Position numbers and translations under genes: made by a program
The notes under the pieces: model-generated
What the model was told of the DNA's origin: nothing
What the model saw: the letters and a program-made list of their open reading frames with translations, nothing else
The model's database searches: none
NCBI GenBank assembly: GCA_038215095.1
Contig: JBBQRG010000026.1
Span: 1 to 37,409, forward strand
Reading direction: 5' to 3'
From: DATACN01 sp038215095
GTDB taxonomy: Bacteria > Actinomycetota > Thermoleophilia > Solirubrobacterales > Thermoleophilaceae
DNA: 37,409 bases
Shown: one piece after another, positions 15,497 through 22,853 of the stretch
How the letters are laid out: the number at the start of each line of letters is the position of its first letter
Position numbering within the stretch: position 1 is the stretch's first letter

Positions 15497-17013
15497 ACGG
15501 AAACCGCGCCGGAGCGCTCGTCTTCGTCGGCTTCATGGGGGCCGGCAAGTCCAGCGCCGCCCGCTCGGTCGCGGCCGAGCTGAACGCCGAGCCGCTCGAC
15601 TCCGACCGCGAGCTCGAGCGCGAGCTGGGCGAGCCATTGGAGCAGTTCTTCGAACGCGAGGGCGAGCATGCCTTCCGCGCGCGCGAGGAGGAGCTCGTGC
15701 TGCGCCTGCTTGAGCGGCCCGACGCGCAGGTCGTGTCGCTGGGCGGCGGCGCCACCGGCTCCGACCGCGTGCGCGACGCGCTGTCGCGCCACACGGTCGT
15801 GCATCTCGACGTGGAGCCCGACGACGCCTGGCGGCGCGCCTCCGGCAGGGGCCGCCCGCTGGCCCGCGACCGGGCCCGCTTCGACCAGCTGCACGGCGAC
15901 CGCGTGGCCATCTACGAGTCCGTGGCCGACGCGCTGCTGCCCCCGGGCGGCCGCGACGCCGTGCGCTCGGCGCTGCCCGCGCTGCGCGCGCTCGGCGGCG
16001 CGCCGGCTGGCACGCGCCTGGTATGGGCGCAGGCCGGCTCCGGCGACTACCCCGTGTTCCTCGGCCGCGGCCTGATCGAGGCCGGCTTCTTCTTCCCTTC
16101 GGACGGGCGGCGCTTCGTGGTGACCGACGCGAACGTGGATCGCAATCACCGGCTCGACTGCCAGGCCCGCATCGTCACGCTGGCCGGCGAGGAGCACAAG
16201 AACATCCACGGCGCCGAGTTCGTGCTGCGCGAGCTGGCCCAGGCCGGGGCCGAACGGGGAGACGTGGTGGTGGCCGTGGGCGGCGGCGTGGTGGGCGACG
16301 TCGCCGGCTTCTGCGCGGCCGTCTACCAGCGCGGCGTGCGCCACGTGCAGGTGCCGACGACGCTGGTGGCCCAGGTGGACTCCGCCTACGGCGGCAAGAC
16401 CGGCGTGGACCTGCCCGAGGGCAAGAACTATGCGGGCGCCTTCCACCAGCCCTCGGCCGTGCTGTGTGACCCGGCGGCGCTCGACACATTGCCGCCCGAG
16501 GAGCTGGCGGCCGGCTACCCGGAGGTCATCAAGACCGCGCTGATCGCGGGCGGGCCGCTGTGGGCGCGGGTGCGCGAGGGCCAGCTCGACGACGAAGTGA
16601 TCCTCGGCTGCCTGCGCACCAAGCTGGCCGTGGTGGCCCAGGACGAGCGCGACGATGGGCGGCGCCAGGTGCTTAACCTGGGACACACCATCGGGCACGC
16701 CATAGAAGCCGCCACCGGATACGAGCGCTACCGCCACGGCGAGGCGGTGGGGATCGGCCTGCTCGCCGCGCTGCGGCTGTCCGGCCGCGACGCGCTGCGC
16801 GAGGAGGTCGCGGGGCTGCTGGCCGAGCGCGGTCTCCCGCTCGGCGCCCAGGGCGTCGCGGTCGAGGACGTGCTGGCCCTCGTGGAGCGCGACAAGAAGC
16901 GCGACGGCGGCCGCGTGCCGTTCGTGCTGCTGCACGCCCCCGGTGAGGTCACCCCCGGCCACGTGGTGGATCCCACGTCGCTGCGCGCGGCCGTGGAGGA
17001 GCTGGCCGCGTGA
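15484..17013 (+). CDS. aroKB: Fused shikimate kinase / 3-dehydroquinate synthase (AroK-AroB)
   Basis: A 509-residue bifunctional enzyme. GTG 15484 is preferred over TTG 15493 because GGGAG (15471-15475) is 8 nt upstream. Residues about 10-170 are shikimate kinase: Walker A GFMGAGKS (16-23), LDSDRELE (shikimate-binding Asp), LGGGA and GRGRPLA. Residues about 180-509 are 3-dehydroquinate synthase: VAVGGGVVGDVAGF (NAD-binding), DSAYGGKTGVD, GYPEVIKTALI, LNLGHTIGHAIEA and HGEAVGIG, supplying the Glu and two His zinc ligands. No stop or frameshift separates the domains. The two activities are pathway steps 5 and 2, so the fusion does not channel consecutive intermediates. Similar fusions are known in bifidobacteria. 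Confidence 0.95.
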   Translation: MEALNGNRAGALVFVGFMGAGKSSAARSVAAELNAEPLDSDRELERELGEPLEQFFEREGEHAFRAREEELVLRLLERPDAQVVSLGGGATGSDRVRDALSRHTVVHLDVEPDDAWRRASGRGRPLARDRARFDQLHGDRVAIYESVADALLPPGGRDAVRSALPALRALGGAPAGTRLVWAQAGSGDYPVFLGRGLIEAGFFFPSDGRRFVVTDANVDRNHRLDCQARIVTLAGEEHKNIHGAEFVLRELAQAGAERGDVVVAVGGGVVGDVAGFCAAVYQRGVRHVQVPTTLVAQVDSAYGGKTGVDLPEGKNYAGAFHQPSAVLCDPAALDTLPPEELAAGYPEVIKTALIAGGPLWARVREGQLDDEVILGCLRTKLAVVAQDERDDGRRQVLNLGHTIGHAIEAATGYERYRHGEAVGIGLLAALRLSGRDALREEVAGLLAERGLPLGAQGVAVEDVLALVERDKKRDGGRVPFVLLHAPGEVTPGHVVDPTSLRAAVEELAA

Positions 17014-17450
17014 AGCACCGCGTGGGCGTGTTCCACGGCGTGAACTTCGACGTGCTCGAGCGGCGTGACCCGGCGATCTACGGCGGCTTCAGCCTGCCGG
17101 ACCTGGAGGTGCAGATCCAGCGCTTCGCGCGCGAGCTGGGGATCGAGACGAGCTTCACGCAGACCAACCACGAGGGCGAGTTCTGCGAGGCGCTGGCCAA
17201 GACCTCGGAGGCCGTGGACGGGCTGGTGGTGAACGCGGGTGCTTGGACGCACTACTCGTACGCCATCCGCGACGCCCTCGACCTGAGCGGCGTGCCCACC
17301 GTCGAGGTGCATCTCTCCGCGGTGTCCCAGCGCGAGGACTTTCGCCGCACGTCGGTGATCCGCGACCTCTGCATCGGCCAGGTGGAGGGCAAGGGCGTGG
17401 ATGGGTACCGTGAGGCGCTGGAGCTGTTGAAGGAGACGTTCGAAAAGTGA
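17010..17450 (+). CDS. aroQ: 3-Dehydroquinate dehydratase, type II
   Basis: A 146-residue enzyme that dehydrates 3-dehydroquinate to 3-dehydroshikimate, step 3 of the shikimate pathway; type II enzymes are dodecamers. GTG 17010 overlaps the aroKB stop (GTGA). The usual NGPNLNLLG start is altered to HGVNFDVLE, but the Asn, the catalytic Arg of ERRDP and the catalytic Tyr of IYGG remain. NHEGEF, VNAGAWTHYSYAIRDAL and PTVEVHLSAVSQREDFRRTS carry the remaining active-site residues, including the His of VHLS. It appears functional but belongs to a divergent subgroup. Confidence 0.93.
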   Translation: MKHRVGVFHGVNFDVLERRDPAIYGGFSLPDLEVQIQRFARELGIETSFTQTNHEGEFCEALAKTSEAVDGLVVNAGAWTHYSYAIRDALDLSGVPTVEVHLSAVSQREDFRRTSVIRDLCIGQVEGKGVDGYREALELLKETFEK

Positions 17451-18520
17451 CGCAGGCGACGGCCACGAGCAGGGCGGACCGGCTGGCAGGGCTGCTGGCG
17501 GAGAAGGAGCTCGACTCCCTGCTCGTCACGAACCTCGTGAACGTGCGCTACCTGACCGGCTTCACGGGCACCAACGGCGCCTGCGTGGTCACCCCCGACG
17601 AGCGCCTCTTCCTGACGGACTTCCGCTATGTCGAGCGCGCCCAGCACGAGGTGCACGGCTTCGAGCGCCTGACCGCCGGGCGCGACATGCTGGGCGACCT
17701 CGCGGCGCGTCTGAGCGGCCGGGCGGGCTTCGACGACGCGCACGTCAGCGTGCGCGCCTTCCGCAAGCTCGAGGAGAAGGTGGTCGAGGGCGTTGAGCTG
17801 GTGGCCGCCGGCGGGCTGGTCGAGGGGCTGCGGGCGGTCAAGGACGAGCAGGAGCTGCGCGCGATGCGCGAGGCCGCCCGGCTGGCCGACGGGGTCTACG
17901 AGGCGCTGCGCGAACGCGGCATGGCGGGGCGCATGGAGGCGGAGGTCGCGCAATGGCTCGAGAACGAGCTGCGCGAGCGCGCCGAGGGCCCGTCGTTCCC
18001 GGTGATCGTGGCCGCCGCCGAGAACGGCGCGCTGCCGCATGCCACGCCGCGCGACGCGGAGATCCCGGCCGGCACGCTCGTGGTGGTGGACATGGGCGCG
18101 CTGTTCGACGGCTACTGCTCCGACTGCACTCGCACCTTCGCCACCGGGCCGCTCGACGGCCGTGCGACCGAGGTCTACGAGCTCGTGCTCTCCGCGCAGG
18201 AGGCTGCCGTGGAGGCGGTGCGCGCCGGCGCGGGCTGCGCGGACGTGGACGCCGTGGCGCGCGACCTGATCGACGCCGCCGGGCACGGCGCGCACTTCGG
18301 GCACGGGCTGGGCCACGGCGTGGGCCTCGAGGTGCACGAGGAGCCGCGGCTGACCAAGTCGGCCGAGGGCTCGCTCGAGGCCGGCAACCTGGTCACCGTG
18401 GAGCCCGGCGTCTACCTGCCGGGGGAGCTGGGCGTGCGCATCGAGGACCTGGTGGCCGTCACCGATGACGGCTGCGAGATCCTCACGGGCTTCCCGAAGG
18501 TCCTGACAGCGGTCGATTGA
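17447..18520 (+). CDS. Xaa-Pro aminopeptidase/dipeptidase, M24 family
   Basis: A 357-residue cytoplasmic metallopeptidase of the PepP/PepQ type, which cleaves N-terminal residues next to proline. GTG 17447 overlaps the aroQ stop. The N-terminal creatinase-like domain contains NLVNVRYLTGFTGTNG. The pita-bread catalytic domain carries the five metal ligands: Asp in VVVDMGALFDGYCSD (two Asp), His in HGLGHGVGLEVHE, Glu in VTVEPGVYLPG and Glu in GVRIEDLV. M24 peptidase genes commonly sit between aroQ and efp in Gram-positive bacteria. Here efp is about 16 kb downstream. Confidence 0.94.
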   Translation: MTQATATSRADRLAGLLAEKELDSLLVTNLVNVRYLTGFTGTNGACVVTPDERLFLTDFRYVERAQHEVHGFERLTAGRDMLGDLAARLSGRAGFDDAHVSVRAFRKLEEKVVEGVELVAAGGLVEGLRAVKDEQELRAMREAARLADGVYEALRERGMAGRMEAEVAQWLENELRERAEGPSFPVIVAAAENGALPHATPRDAEIPAGTLVVVDMGALFDGYCSDCTRTFATGPLDGRATEVYELVLSAQEAAVEAVRAGAGCADVDAVARDLIDAAGHGAHFGHGLGHGVGLEVHEEPRLTKSAEGSLEAGNLVTVEPGVYLPGELGVRIEDLVAVTDDGCEILTGFPKVLTAVD

Positions 18521-19263
18521 TCCTCGCCGCCGCGGCCACGCTGGTCGGCGCGGTGGCCCAGTCCGCGACCGGCTTCGGCTTCGCGCTGATCGCCGGCCCC
18601 GCGCTGTTCGCGGTGCTCGACCCGCACGAGGCCGTGACCGTGCTCGCCATTCTCGGCGTGCTGCTGAGCGTGCTGGTGGTCAGCGACGCCGGCTGGGCCA
18701 CCGTGCGCTGGAGGGCGATCCTCCCGATGCTCGCGGCGTCGCTGCCCGGGCTGGGCCTGGGGCTGCTGGCGCTCGAGCTGCTGCCGAAGGCGGGGCTGCA
18801 GCTGGGCGTGGGGGTGGCTGTGCTGCTGGCCGGCCTCTTCCAGCTGCGCAGGCAGGCGCCGGCGCCGCGCGAGGGCACAGGCCACGTGCGGCTCGGGTCG
18901 GCGAGCCTGGCGGGTGTGACGAGCGGAGTGCTCACCACATCGATCGGCGTCAGCGGGCCGCCGCTGGTGCTCTGGCTGGAGGCAGAGGGGCTGCGGCCCG
19001 CCGAGCTGCGCGCCTCGCTGTCGGCCGGCTTCCTTGGGATGAACGTCGCGGGCGGCGGGCTGCTGCTGGCCGTCTCCGGCTCCCGCGCCGCACCCGGAGT
19101 GGGCCTCGTGCTGCCGCTGCTCGGGCTGGTGGCGGTGGGCCACGTTGCGGGTGCCATCGCCTTCCGGCGGCTGCCGGAGCAGGCCTTCCGGACCGCGGTG
19201 CTGGGCCTGGTGGTGGCGGCCGGCCTGGCCAGCGCGGCCGCCGGGCTGGCCGGCCTGCTCTAG
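18517..19263 (+). CDS. TauE/SafE-family membrane transporter (putative sulfite/anion exporter)
   Basis: A 248-residue polytopic membrane protein with about seven to eight hydrophobic helices and almost no soluble loops. TTG 18517 overlaps the peptidase stop (TTGA), implying co-translation. The repeated TauE/SafE architecture is visible: AQSATGFGFALIAGPALFAVLDP in the first half and LAGVTSGVLTTSIGVSGPPLVLWL in the second, both characteristic of the family. Members move sulfite, sulfoacetate or related anions, and the substrate here is unknown. The gene sits at the left edge of the accessory stretch, 24 nt before a LexA box. Confidence 0.88.
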   Translation: MILAAAATLVGAVAQSATGFGFALIAGPALFAVLDPHEAVTVLAILGVLLSVLVVSDAGWATVRWRAILPMLAASLPGLGLGLLALELLPKAGLQLGVGVAVLLAGLFQLRRQAPAPREGTGHVRLGSASLAGVTSGVLTTSIGVSGPPLVLWLEAEGLRPAELRASLSAGFLGMNVAGGGLLLAVSGSRAAPGVGLVLPLLGLVAVGHVAGAIAFRRLPEQAFRTAVLGLVVAAGLASAAAGLAGLL

Positions 19264-19274
19264 TCGCGCGGGGG

Positions 19275-19300
19275 TTGACCGTTATGCGAACATGTGTTCG
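19275..19300 (+). promoter_or_regulatory. LexA/SOS box and -35-like element before imuB
   Basis: CGAACATGTGTTCG (19287-19300) matches the actinobacterial LexA operator CGAAC-R-N-R-Y-GTTCG. TTGACC at 19275-19280 resembles a -35 element. The operator ends 3 nt before the ATG at 19304, so repressor binding would cover the start point, and the transcript is probably leaderless or nearly so. Confidence 0.88.
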
Positions 19301-19303
19301 GTC

Positions 19304-20503
19304 ATGGTGGTCTGCGTCCTCTATCCCCGCTTCGAGTTGCTTGCGGCGTTGGGAGAGAGAAACGCAATGCTCTCGGAGCCGATGGCGCTGGCGCCGGAGG
19401 CCGGCCGTGAGCAGGTGGTGGGGGAGGTGTCCGCGCCCGCGGAGGCCTTCGGCGTGATGCGCGGCATGCGGGTGGGCGAGGCGATGTCGCGCTGTCCCGA
19501 GCTACGGCTGGTGCCGCCCGACCCGGAAGGCGTGCGCGAGCTGTGGGGCGTGGTGCTCGACCGCCTGGAGGCGATCGGGGCGAATGTGGAGTCAGACCGC
19601 GCGGGCGCGGCCTTCTTCGAGGCCACCGGCATGCACGGCATCCATGGGGGCGACCTGTCCGGGGTGATCGAGGCCGCGCGCCGGGCGCTCGGCCGCCGCG
19701 CTCGCCTGGGAGCCGCCCCCAGCCGCTTCGCCGCGCACGCCGCCGCGCTGCAGGCACGCCCGCGGCGGCCCGCCCGAGTCATCGGAGAGGATGAAGTGCA
19801 GGGCTTTCTTGCCCCGCTGCCGGCCGGGCTGCTGCGCAGCCGTCCCGAGCTCGCGGCCCTCCCGGAGGTGCTGGAGCGGCTTGGCGTCCGCACGCTCGGC
19901 GAGCTGGCCGAGCTGCCCTCGCGGGCGGTCGCGGAACGCTTCGGGCATCCGGGCCTGCTGGCGCTTGACCTCTCGCGCGGGCGCGACACCCCGCTGGAGC
20001 CGCGCCGGCCGCCGGAGCCCGTCAGCGAGCGGATCGAGCTGCCCGAGGCCATCTCGGGGCCACAGCTCGAGCGCGCGCTCGAGCTGCTCGTGGCCAGGGT
20101 GCTGGCCCGCTCCGAGCGGCGCGGGCGCTCGCTGCGGGGGCTCGCGATGTCGGCCCGCTTCGTGGCCGGCGGCACCTGGCGCCGGGCGGTCACGCTGCGC
20201 CGGGCAAGCGCCGACCCGGCGCGCATCCGGCTGTCGCTCGCGCCGCGGTTGTCGGAGCTGCCGGCGCCGGCGGAGTCACTGGGGCTCGAGGTCGAGTCCT
20301 TCGGGCCGCCCGCCCACGACCAGGAGCGCCTGCTCGAGGAGCAGGGCGCGGTGCGCCGCGCCCGCCTCGGCGAGGCCGTGCGCCAGGCGCGCCAGGCCGC
20401 CGGCGCCGACGCGGCGCTGCGCATCCTCGAGGTCGACCCCGGCTCCCGCATACCCGAGCGCCGCGCGATGCTGGCGCCGTTCGTGGAGGAGGAGGGGAGG
20501 TGA
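19304..20503 (+). CDS. imuB: ImuB-like inactive Y-family DNA polymerase (SOS mutasome scaffold)
   Basis: A 399-residue Y-family polymerase homologue. ATG 19304 directly follows the LexA box; ATG 19292 lies inside the box and is less likely. The fold can be followed through fingers and palm (GMRVGEAMSRCPELRLVPPDP), thumb with HhH-like elements (LERLGVRTLGELAELPSRAVAERFG) and little finger. The catalytic Asp of the N-terminal motif is replaced (MVVCVLYPRFELL), and the usual SIDE motif reads ESDRAGAAFFEA, so it should be catalytically dead, as ImuB is. Mycobacterial ImuB recruits DnaE2 and the beta clamp. This copy is shorter (about 525 in mycobacteria), and I see no obvious clamp-binding motif. 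No imuA is present nearby. Confidence 0.9.
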   Translation: MVVCVLYPRFELLAALGERNAMLSEPMALAPEAGREQVVGEVSAPAEAFGVMRGMRVGEAMSRCPELRLVPPDPEGVRELWGVVLDRLEAIGANVESDRAGAAFFEATGMHGIHGGDLSGVIEAARRALGRRARLGAAPSRFAAHAAALQARPRRPARVIGEDEVQGFLAPLPAGLLRSRPELAALPEVLERLGVRTLGELAELPSRAVAERFGHPGLLALDLSRGRDTPLEPRRPPEPVSERIELPEAISGPQLERALELLVARVLARSERRGRSLRGLAMSARFVAGGTWRRAVTLRRASADPARIRLSLAPRLSELPAPAESLGLEVESFGPPAHDQERLLEEQGAVRRARLGEAVRQARQAAGADAALRILEVDPGSRIPERRAMLAPFVEEEGR

Positions 20504-20769
20504 GCGCCGCTTCCGCGCCCGGCCGTTCCTCGCGCCGCCTCGCCGAGCCGCGGGCGGTGGCCGTGCACGCAGGCTCCGAAGGCGCGCCGCTCGCCCTGGG
20601 CGAGCGCCCCGTGGAGGCCGTGCGCGAGGAGTGGGTGGTCGAGGACCGCTGGTGGACGGGCCGCCCGCTGCGGCGCCGCTACTTCGAGCTGGTGCTCGAG
20701 GACGGCGTGAACGTGGTGGTCTTCCGCGACCTCACAAGCGGGGCCTGGTTCGCCCAGCGGGGCGCCTAG
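20500..20769 (+). CDS. Small DUF6504-like protein translationally coupled to imuB
   Basis: An 89-residue protein starting at GTG 20500, which overlaps the imuB stop (GTGA). The N-terminus is basic and probably disordered. Residues about 38-88 form a compact predicted beta-domain rich in Trp, Arg and Tyr (EEWVVEDRWWTGRPLRRRYF, then LVLEDGVNVVVFRDL and GAWFAQRG). From memory this resembles DUF6504 proteins encoded beside ImuB-type genes in other actinobacteria; no function is established to my knowledge. Coupling and SOS co-regulation with imuB suggest an accessory factor of the mutasome, for example bridging ImuB to DNA or DnaE2. This is inference. Confidence 0.8.
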   Translation: MSAASAPGRSSRRLAEPRAVAVHAGSEGAPLALGERPVEAVREEWVVEDRWWTGRPLRRRYFELVLEDGVNVVVFRDLTSGAWFAQRGA

Positions 20770-20945
20770 CTCTACAAGGGTCGCGCCGCAGTCGAGCGCG
20801 AGTTCGGACGGCTCAAGCACGATTGGCACTGCTCCCGCTTCGCGTCCGTGGGCTTGAGTGCGTCAAGCTCCACGCTGACCTCACCATCCTGGCGAAGCTT
20901 GCCTGCGCCCTCGCGAGGGCGCGAGCCGTTCCGCTCGCGGCGTAG
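20770..20945 (+). pseudogene. Frameshifted C-terminal remnant of a DDE transposase
   Basis: The first frame reads LYKGRAAVEREFGRLKHDW (20770-20826), typical of the C-terminal Glu helix of IS4/IS1182-like DDE transposases (the Glu of AVERE). One base appears lost next, and the sequence continues in another frame as LLPLRVRGLECVKLHADLTI, then LAKLACALARARA to a TAG at 20943-20945. The two halves join into one conventional transposase tail. The first 80% or more of the gene and any terminal inverted repeats are missing, so this is a scar of a past insertion between the imuB unit and its neighbour. Confidence 0.78.
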
Positions 20946-20980
20946 TCGCCGCGCCTCGCGTGCGGGATACTCGGCGGGCG

Positions 20981-21391
20981 ATGTCGCAGGAGAACGTGGA
21001 GAACCTCAGGAAGATGTTCGCCCTCTTTAACGAGGCGGGCGTGCACGCCGCCACCGAGGCGCTCCGCCATCTGCTCGCCGCCGATTTCGGGGTCGAAGAG
21101 GCCGCGGCGCTGCCTGATCCGGAGACCTACACCGGGAAAGAGGCGTTCGTCGCCAACCTGGCCAAGCTCGAGGAGTCCTTCGACGAGCTCCGGCTGGAGC
21201 CGCTCGAGATCGTGGATCTCGGCGAACGGATCGTCGTCGTGGTCTCGATGCATGGGCGAGGGCGGGGGAGTAGCGCGCCGGTGGAAATGACCTTCGCCCA
21301 GCTATGGGCATTGCGCGACGGCAAGGCGGTGTCGTTGCAGGACTACGCGACGAAGGCAGAGGCCCTCGAAGCCGTGGGGCTGCCGGAGTAG
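20981..21391 (+). CDS. NTF2/SnoaL-like domain protein
   Basis: A 136-residue single-domain protein. ATG 20981 gives MSQENVENLRKMFALF, the stereotyped start of a large SnoaL/NTF2-like paralogue family in Solirubrobacterales; the frame extends to 20960 without support. The alpha+beta cone fold is suggested by the long N-terminal helices, the DPETYTGKEAF segment, and alternating strands (LEIVDLGERIVVVVSMHGRG; VEMTFAQLWALRDGKAVSLQDY). Family members include isomerases, cyclases and ligand-binding proteins, so the reaction cannot be predicted. It stands alone between the transposase scar and a convergent gene pair. Confidence 0.85.
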   Translation: MSQENVENLRKMFALFNEAGVHAATEALRHLLAADFGVEEAAALPDPETYTGKEAFVANLAKLEESFDELRLEPLEIVDLGERIVVVVSMHGRGRGSSAPVEMTFAQLWALRDGKAVSLQDYATKAEALEAVGLPE

Positions 21392-21416
21392 GCGCGGCGA
21401 GTTTCGCTAGACCCTC

Positions 21417-22184
21417 CTAGGCCCGCTCCAGGGCGGCGCGCGCCTTGTCGCGCGCGCTCGTTGCCGCGGCCAGCCCCCGCTCGGCGCTGCTCGCGGCGGC
21501 GCTCGCGGCCTCCAGGCGCTCCTCCGCCTCCGCCCGCTCGTTCTCCGCGCGCCGCAGCGCCCGCTCGGCGTCCTCGAGCTCTCGCTCCGCTTGCTTGAGC
21601 CGGCGGCGCGCCTCGTCCTTCTTCTTCGCGGAGCCGCTGCCGCGGGCCGGGCGGCCGCCGGCCCCGCCCACGCCGGCTGTGAGCGGCCCCAGGCCGACCG
21701 CGGTGCGGTCCTCGCTGATGCGCCCAGCCTCGAGCTCCGCGCGCAGATCGGGGTCGCTGGCCACGGCGTGCAGCGTGCCGCGCGCCCGGCCGAGCATGGC
21801 CTCGCTGGCGCCGCGCTCGGCCTTGAGCTCCGCCGCGACGGCCGCCATCAGCTTGTCCACGGCGGCCCGCTCCCGCTCGACCGCCTGCTGGATGCCCTTG
21901 CGGCCCCCGCCCTGCAGCAGCTGCTCCTGTGCCTCGCCCAGCTTCGCCGCGGCGTCCAGCAGCCGCTTGACGTCGCGGCGGTTGCCGCGGGCCGCGCGGT
22001 TGATCGCCCCGGCGGCGCGGCTGGGCTTCTTCAGCTCCTTCACGCGCTCGGCGCCGGTCGCGTCGCCGGAGCTCTTCAGCTCGCGCGCGAGGTCGTTCCT
22101 GGCCGCGGTGAACTCGCCTGGCGGCAGACCGTACAGGCGGTCGAGCTCGCGCTCGAGCGCGGCGCCGTCAGCCCGCTCTGGCAC
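21417..22184 (-). CDS. Helical, Ala/Arg/Glu-rich protein of unknown function
   Basis: A 255-residue protein starting at GTG 22184, whose first 17 nt overlap the end of the upstream hydrolase gene. The N-terminus (LERELDRLYGLPPGEFTAARNDLARELK, read in two parts) is a recurrent motif in actinobacterial proteins of unknown function. It is followed by helical sequence, a Gly/Ala-rich hinge near residues 165-187, and a strongly charged heptad-like coiled coil to the C-terminus (about 190-255). No membrane segment or signal peptide is present. Coupling to an alpha/beta hydrolase hints at a shared role, but none can be named. Confidence 0.8.
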   Translation of the reverse strand: MPERADGAALERELDRLYGLPPGEFTAARNDLARELKSSGDATGAERVKELKKPSRAAGAINRAARGNRRDVKRLLDAAAKLGEAQEQLLQGGGRKGIQQAVERERAAVDKLMAAVAAELKAERGASEAMLGRARGTLHAVASDPDLRAELEAGRISEDRTAVGLGPLTAGVGGAGGRPARGSGSAKKKDEARRRLKQAERELEDAERALRRAENERAEAEERLEAASAAASSAERGLAAATSARDKARAALERA

Positions 22185-22809
22185 GAGCCTCCCGCCCGAC
22201 GACTCCCGGGAGCCACTCCCGCACCGCGGCCCCGACCGCCTCGACGTCCTTCTTCAGCCCGTGGTCGCCGGGCACCTGGGCGACGCTGCGTAGGGGGCCC
22301 GGCGGCGGCATGCCGAAACGGTCATTGCTGCCCTGCACGACCAGCGCGGGCACGGTCACGGCGTCCAGCTCCTCGAGCCGGCTGGGCGACGGGCCCGTCG
22401 CGGAGCGGCGCTGCGGCGGCTGCAGCGGGAAGGCGAGGCAGAGCACGGCCGCCGCTCCCAGCGCGTCCGCGGTGCGGCAGGCAACCCGTGCCCCAAGCGA
22501 GCGCCCGCCCGCCACGAGCGGCAGGCCGCTCAGCTCGCCCGCTAGCAGCTGCTGCACGACCGCGATCCACGCCGCGTCGAGCTGCTTCGCCGGTGCCGGC
22601 GAGCGGCGCCCGGCCACGCGGTATGGCTGCTCGACGAGCGCGACGCTGACATCCTCGGCCAGCGCCGCCTGCGCAGCCGCTTCGATGTCGGGCGCGTTCA
22701 CCCCGCCGCCGGCTCCGTGACCGAGCACCAGCGAGGCGCGCGGCTCCTGCGTGGGCGTGAGGTGGGCCCTCGCGGGGCCGTGCGGCGTGTCGAGCTCGAG
22801 CGTGCTCAC
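22168..22809 (-). CDS. Alpha/beta hydrolase, dienelactone-hydrolase or KANL3/Tex30-like
   Basis: A 213-residue cytoplasmic hydrolase starting at GTG 22809. The oxyanion segment is LVLGHGAGGGVNAPD. The nucleophile elbow is GGRSLGAR (Ser104), and the remaining triad candidates are Asp163 in VVQGSNDRFG and His183 in VPGDHGLK, all in the expected order and spacing. The short form without a large lid resembles the KANL3/Tex30 group of alpha/beta hydrolases, whose substrates are mostly unknown. It is divergent from the glycosylase-like gene at 22854 and overlaps the next gene on its own strand. Confidence 0.87.
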   Translation of the reverse strand: MSTLELDTPHGPARAHLTPTQEPRASLVLGHGAGGGVNAPDIEAAAQAALAEDVSVALVEQPYRVAGRRSPAPAKQLDAAWIAVVQQLLAGELSGLPLVAGGRSLGARVACRTADALGAAAVLCLAFPLQPPQRRSATGPSPSRLEELDAVTVPALVVQGSNDRFGMPPPGPLRSVAQVPGDHGLKKDVEAVGAAVREWLPGVVGREARARAG

Positions 22810-22853
22810 AGCGTTGATCCTGCCACCGTCGCGCGCTAGTAGCCTCGCCGTCC

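Noticed and set aside
15466..16962. A 498-codon open frame on the - strand
   Set aside because: Antisense of aroKB, His/Ala/Gln/Arg-rich and without recognisable motifs; a by-product of the GC-rich codon pattern.
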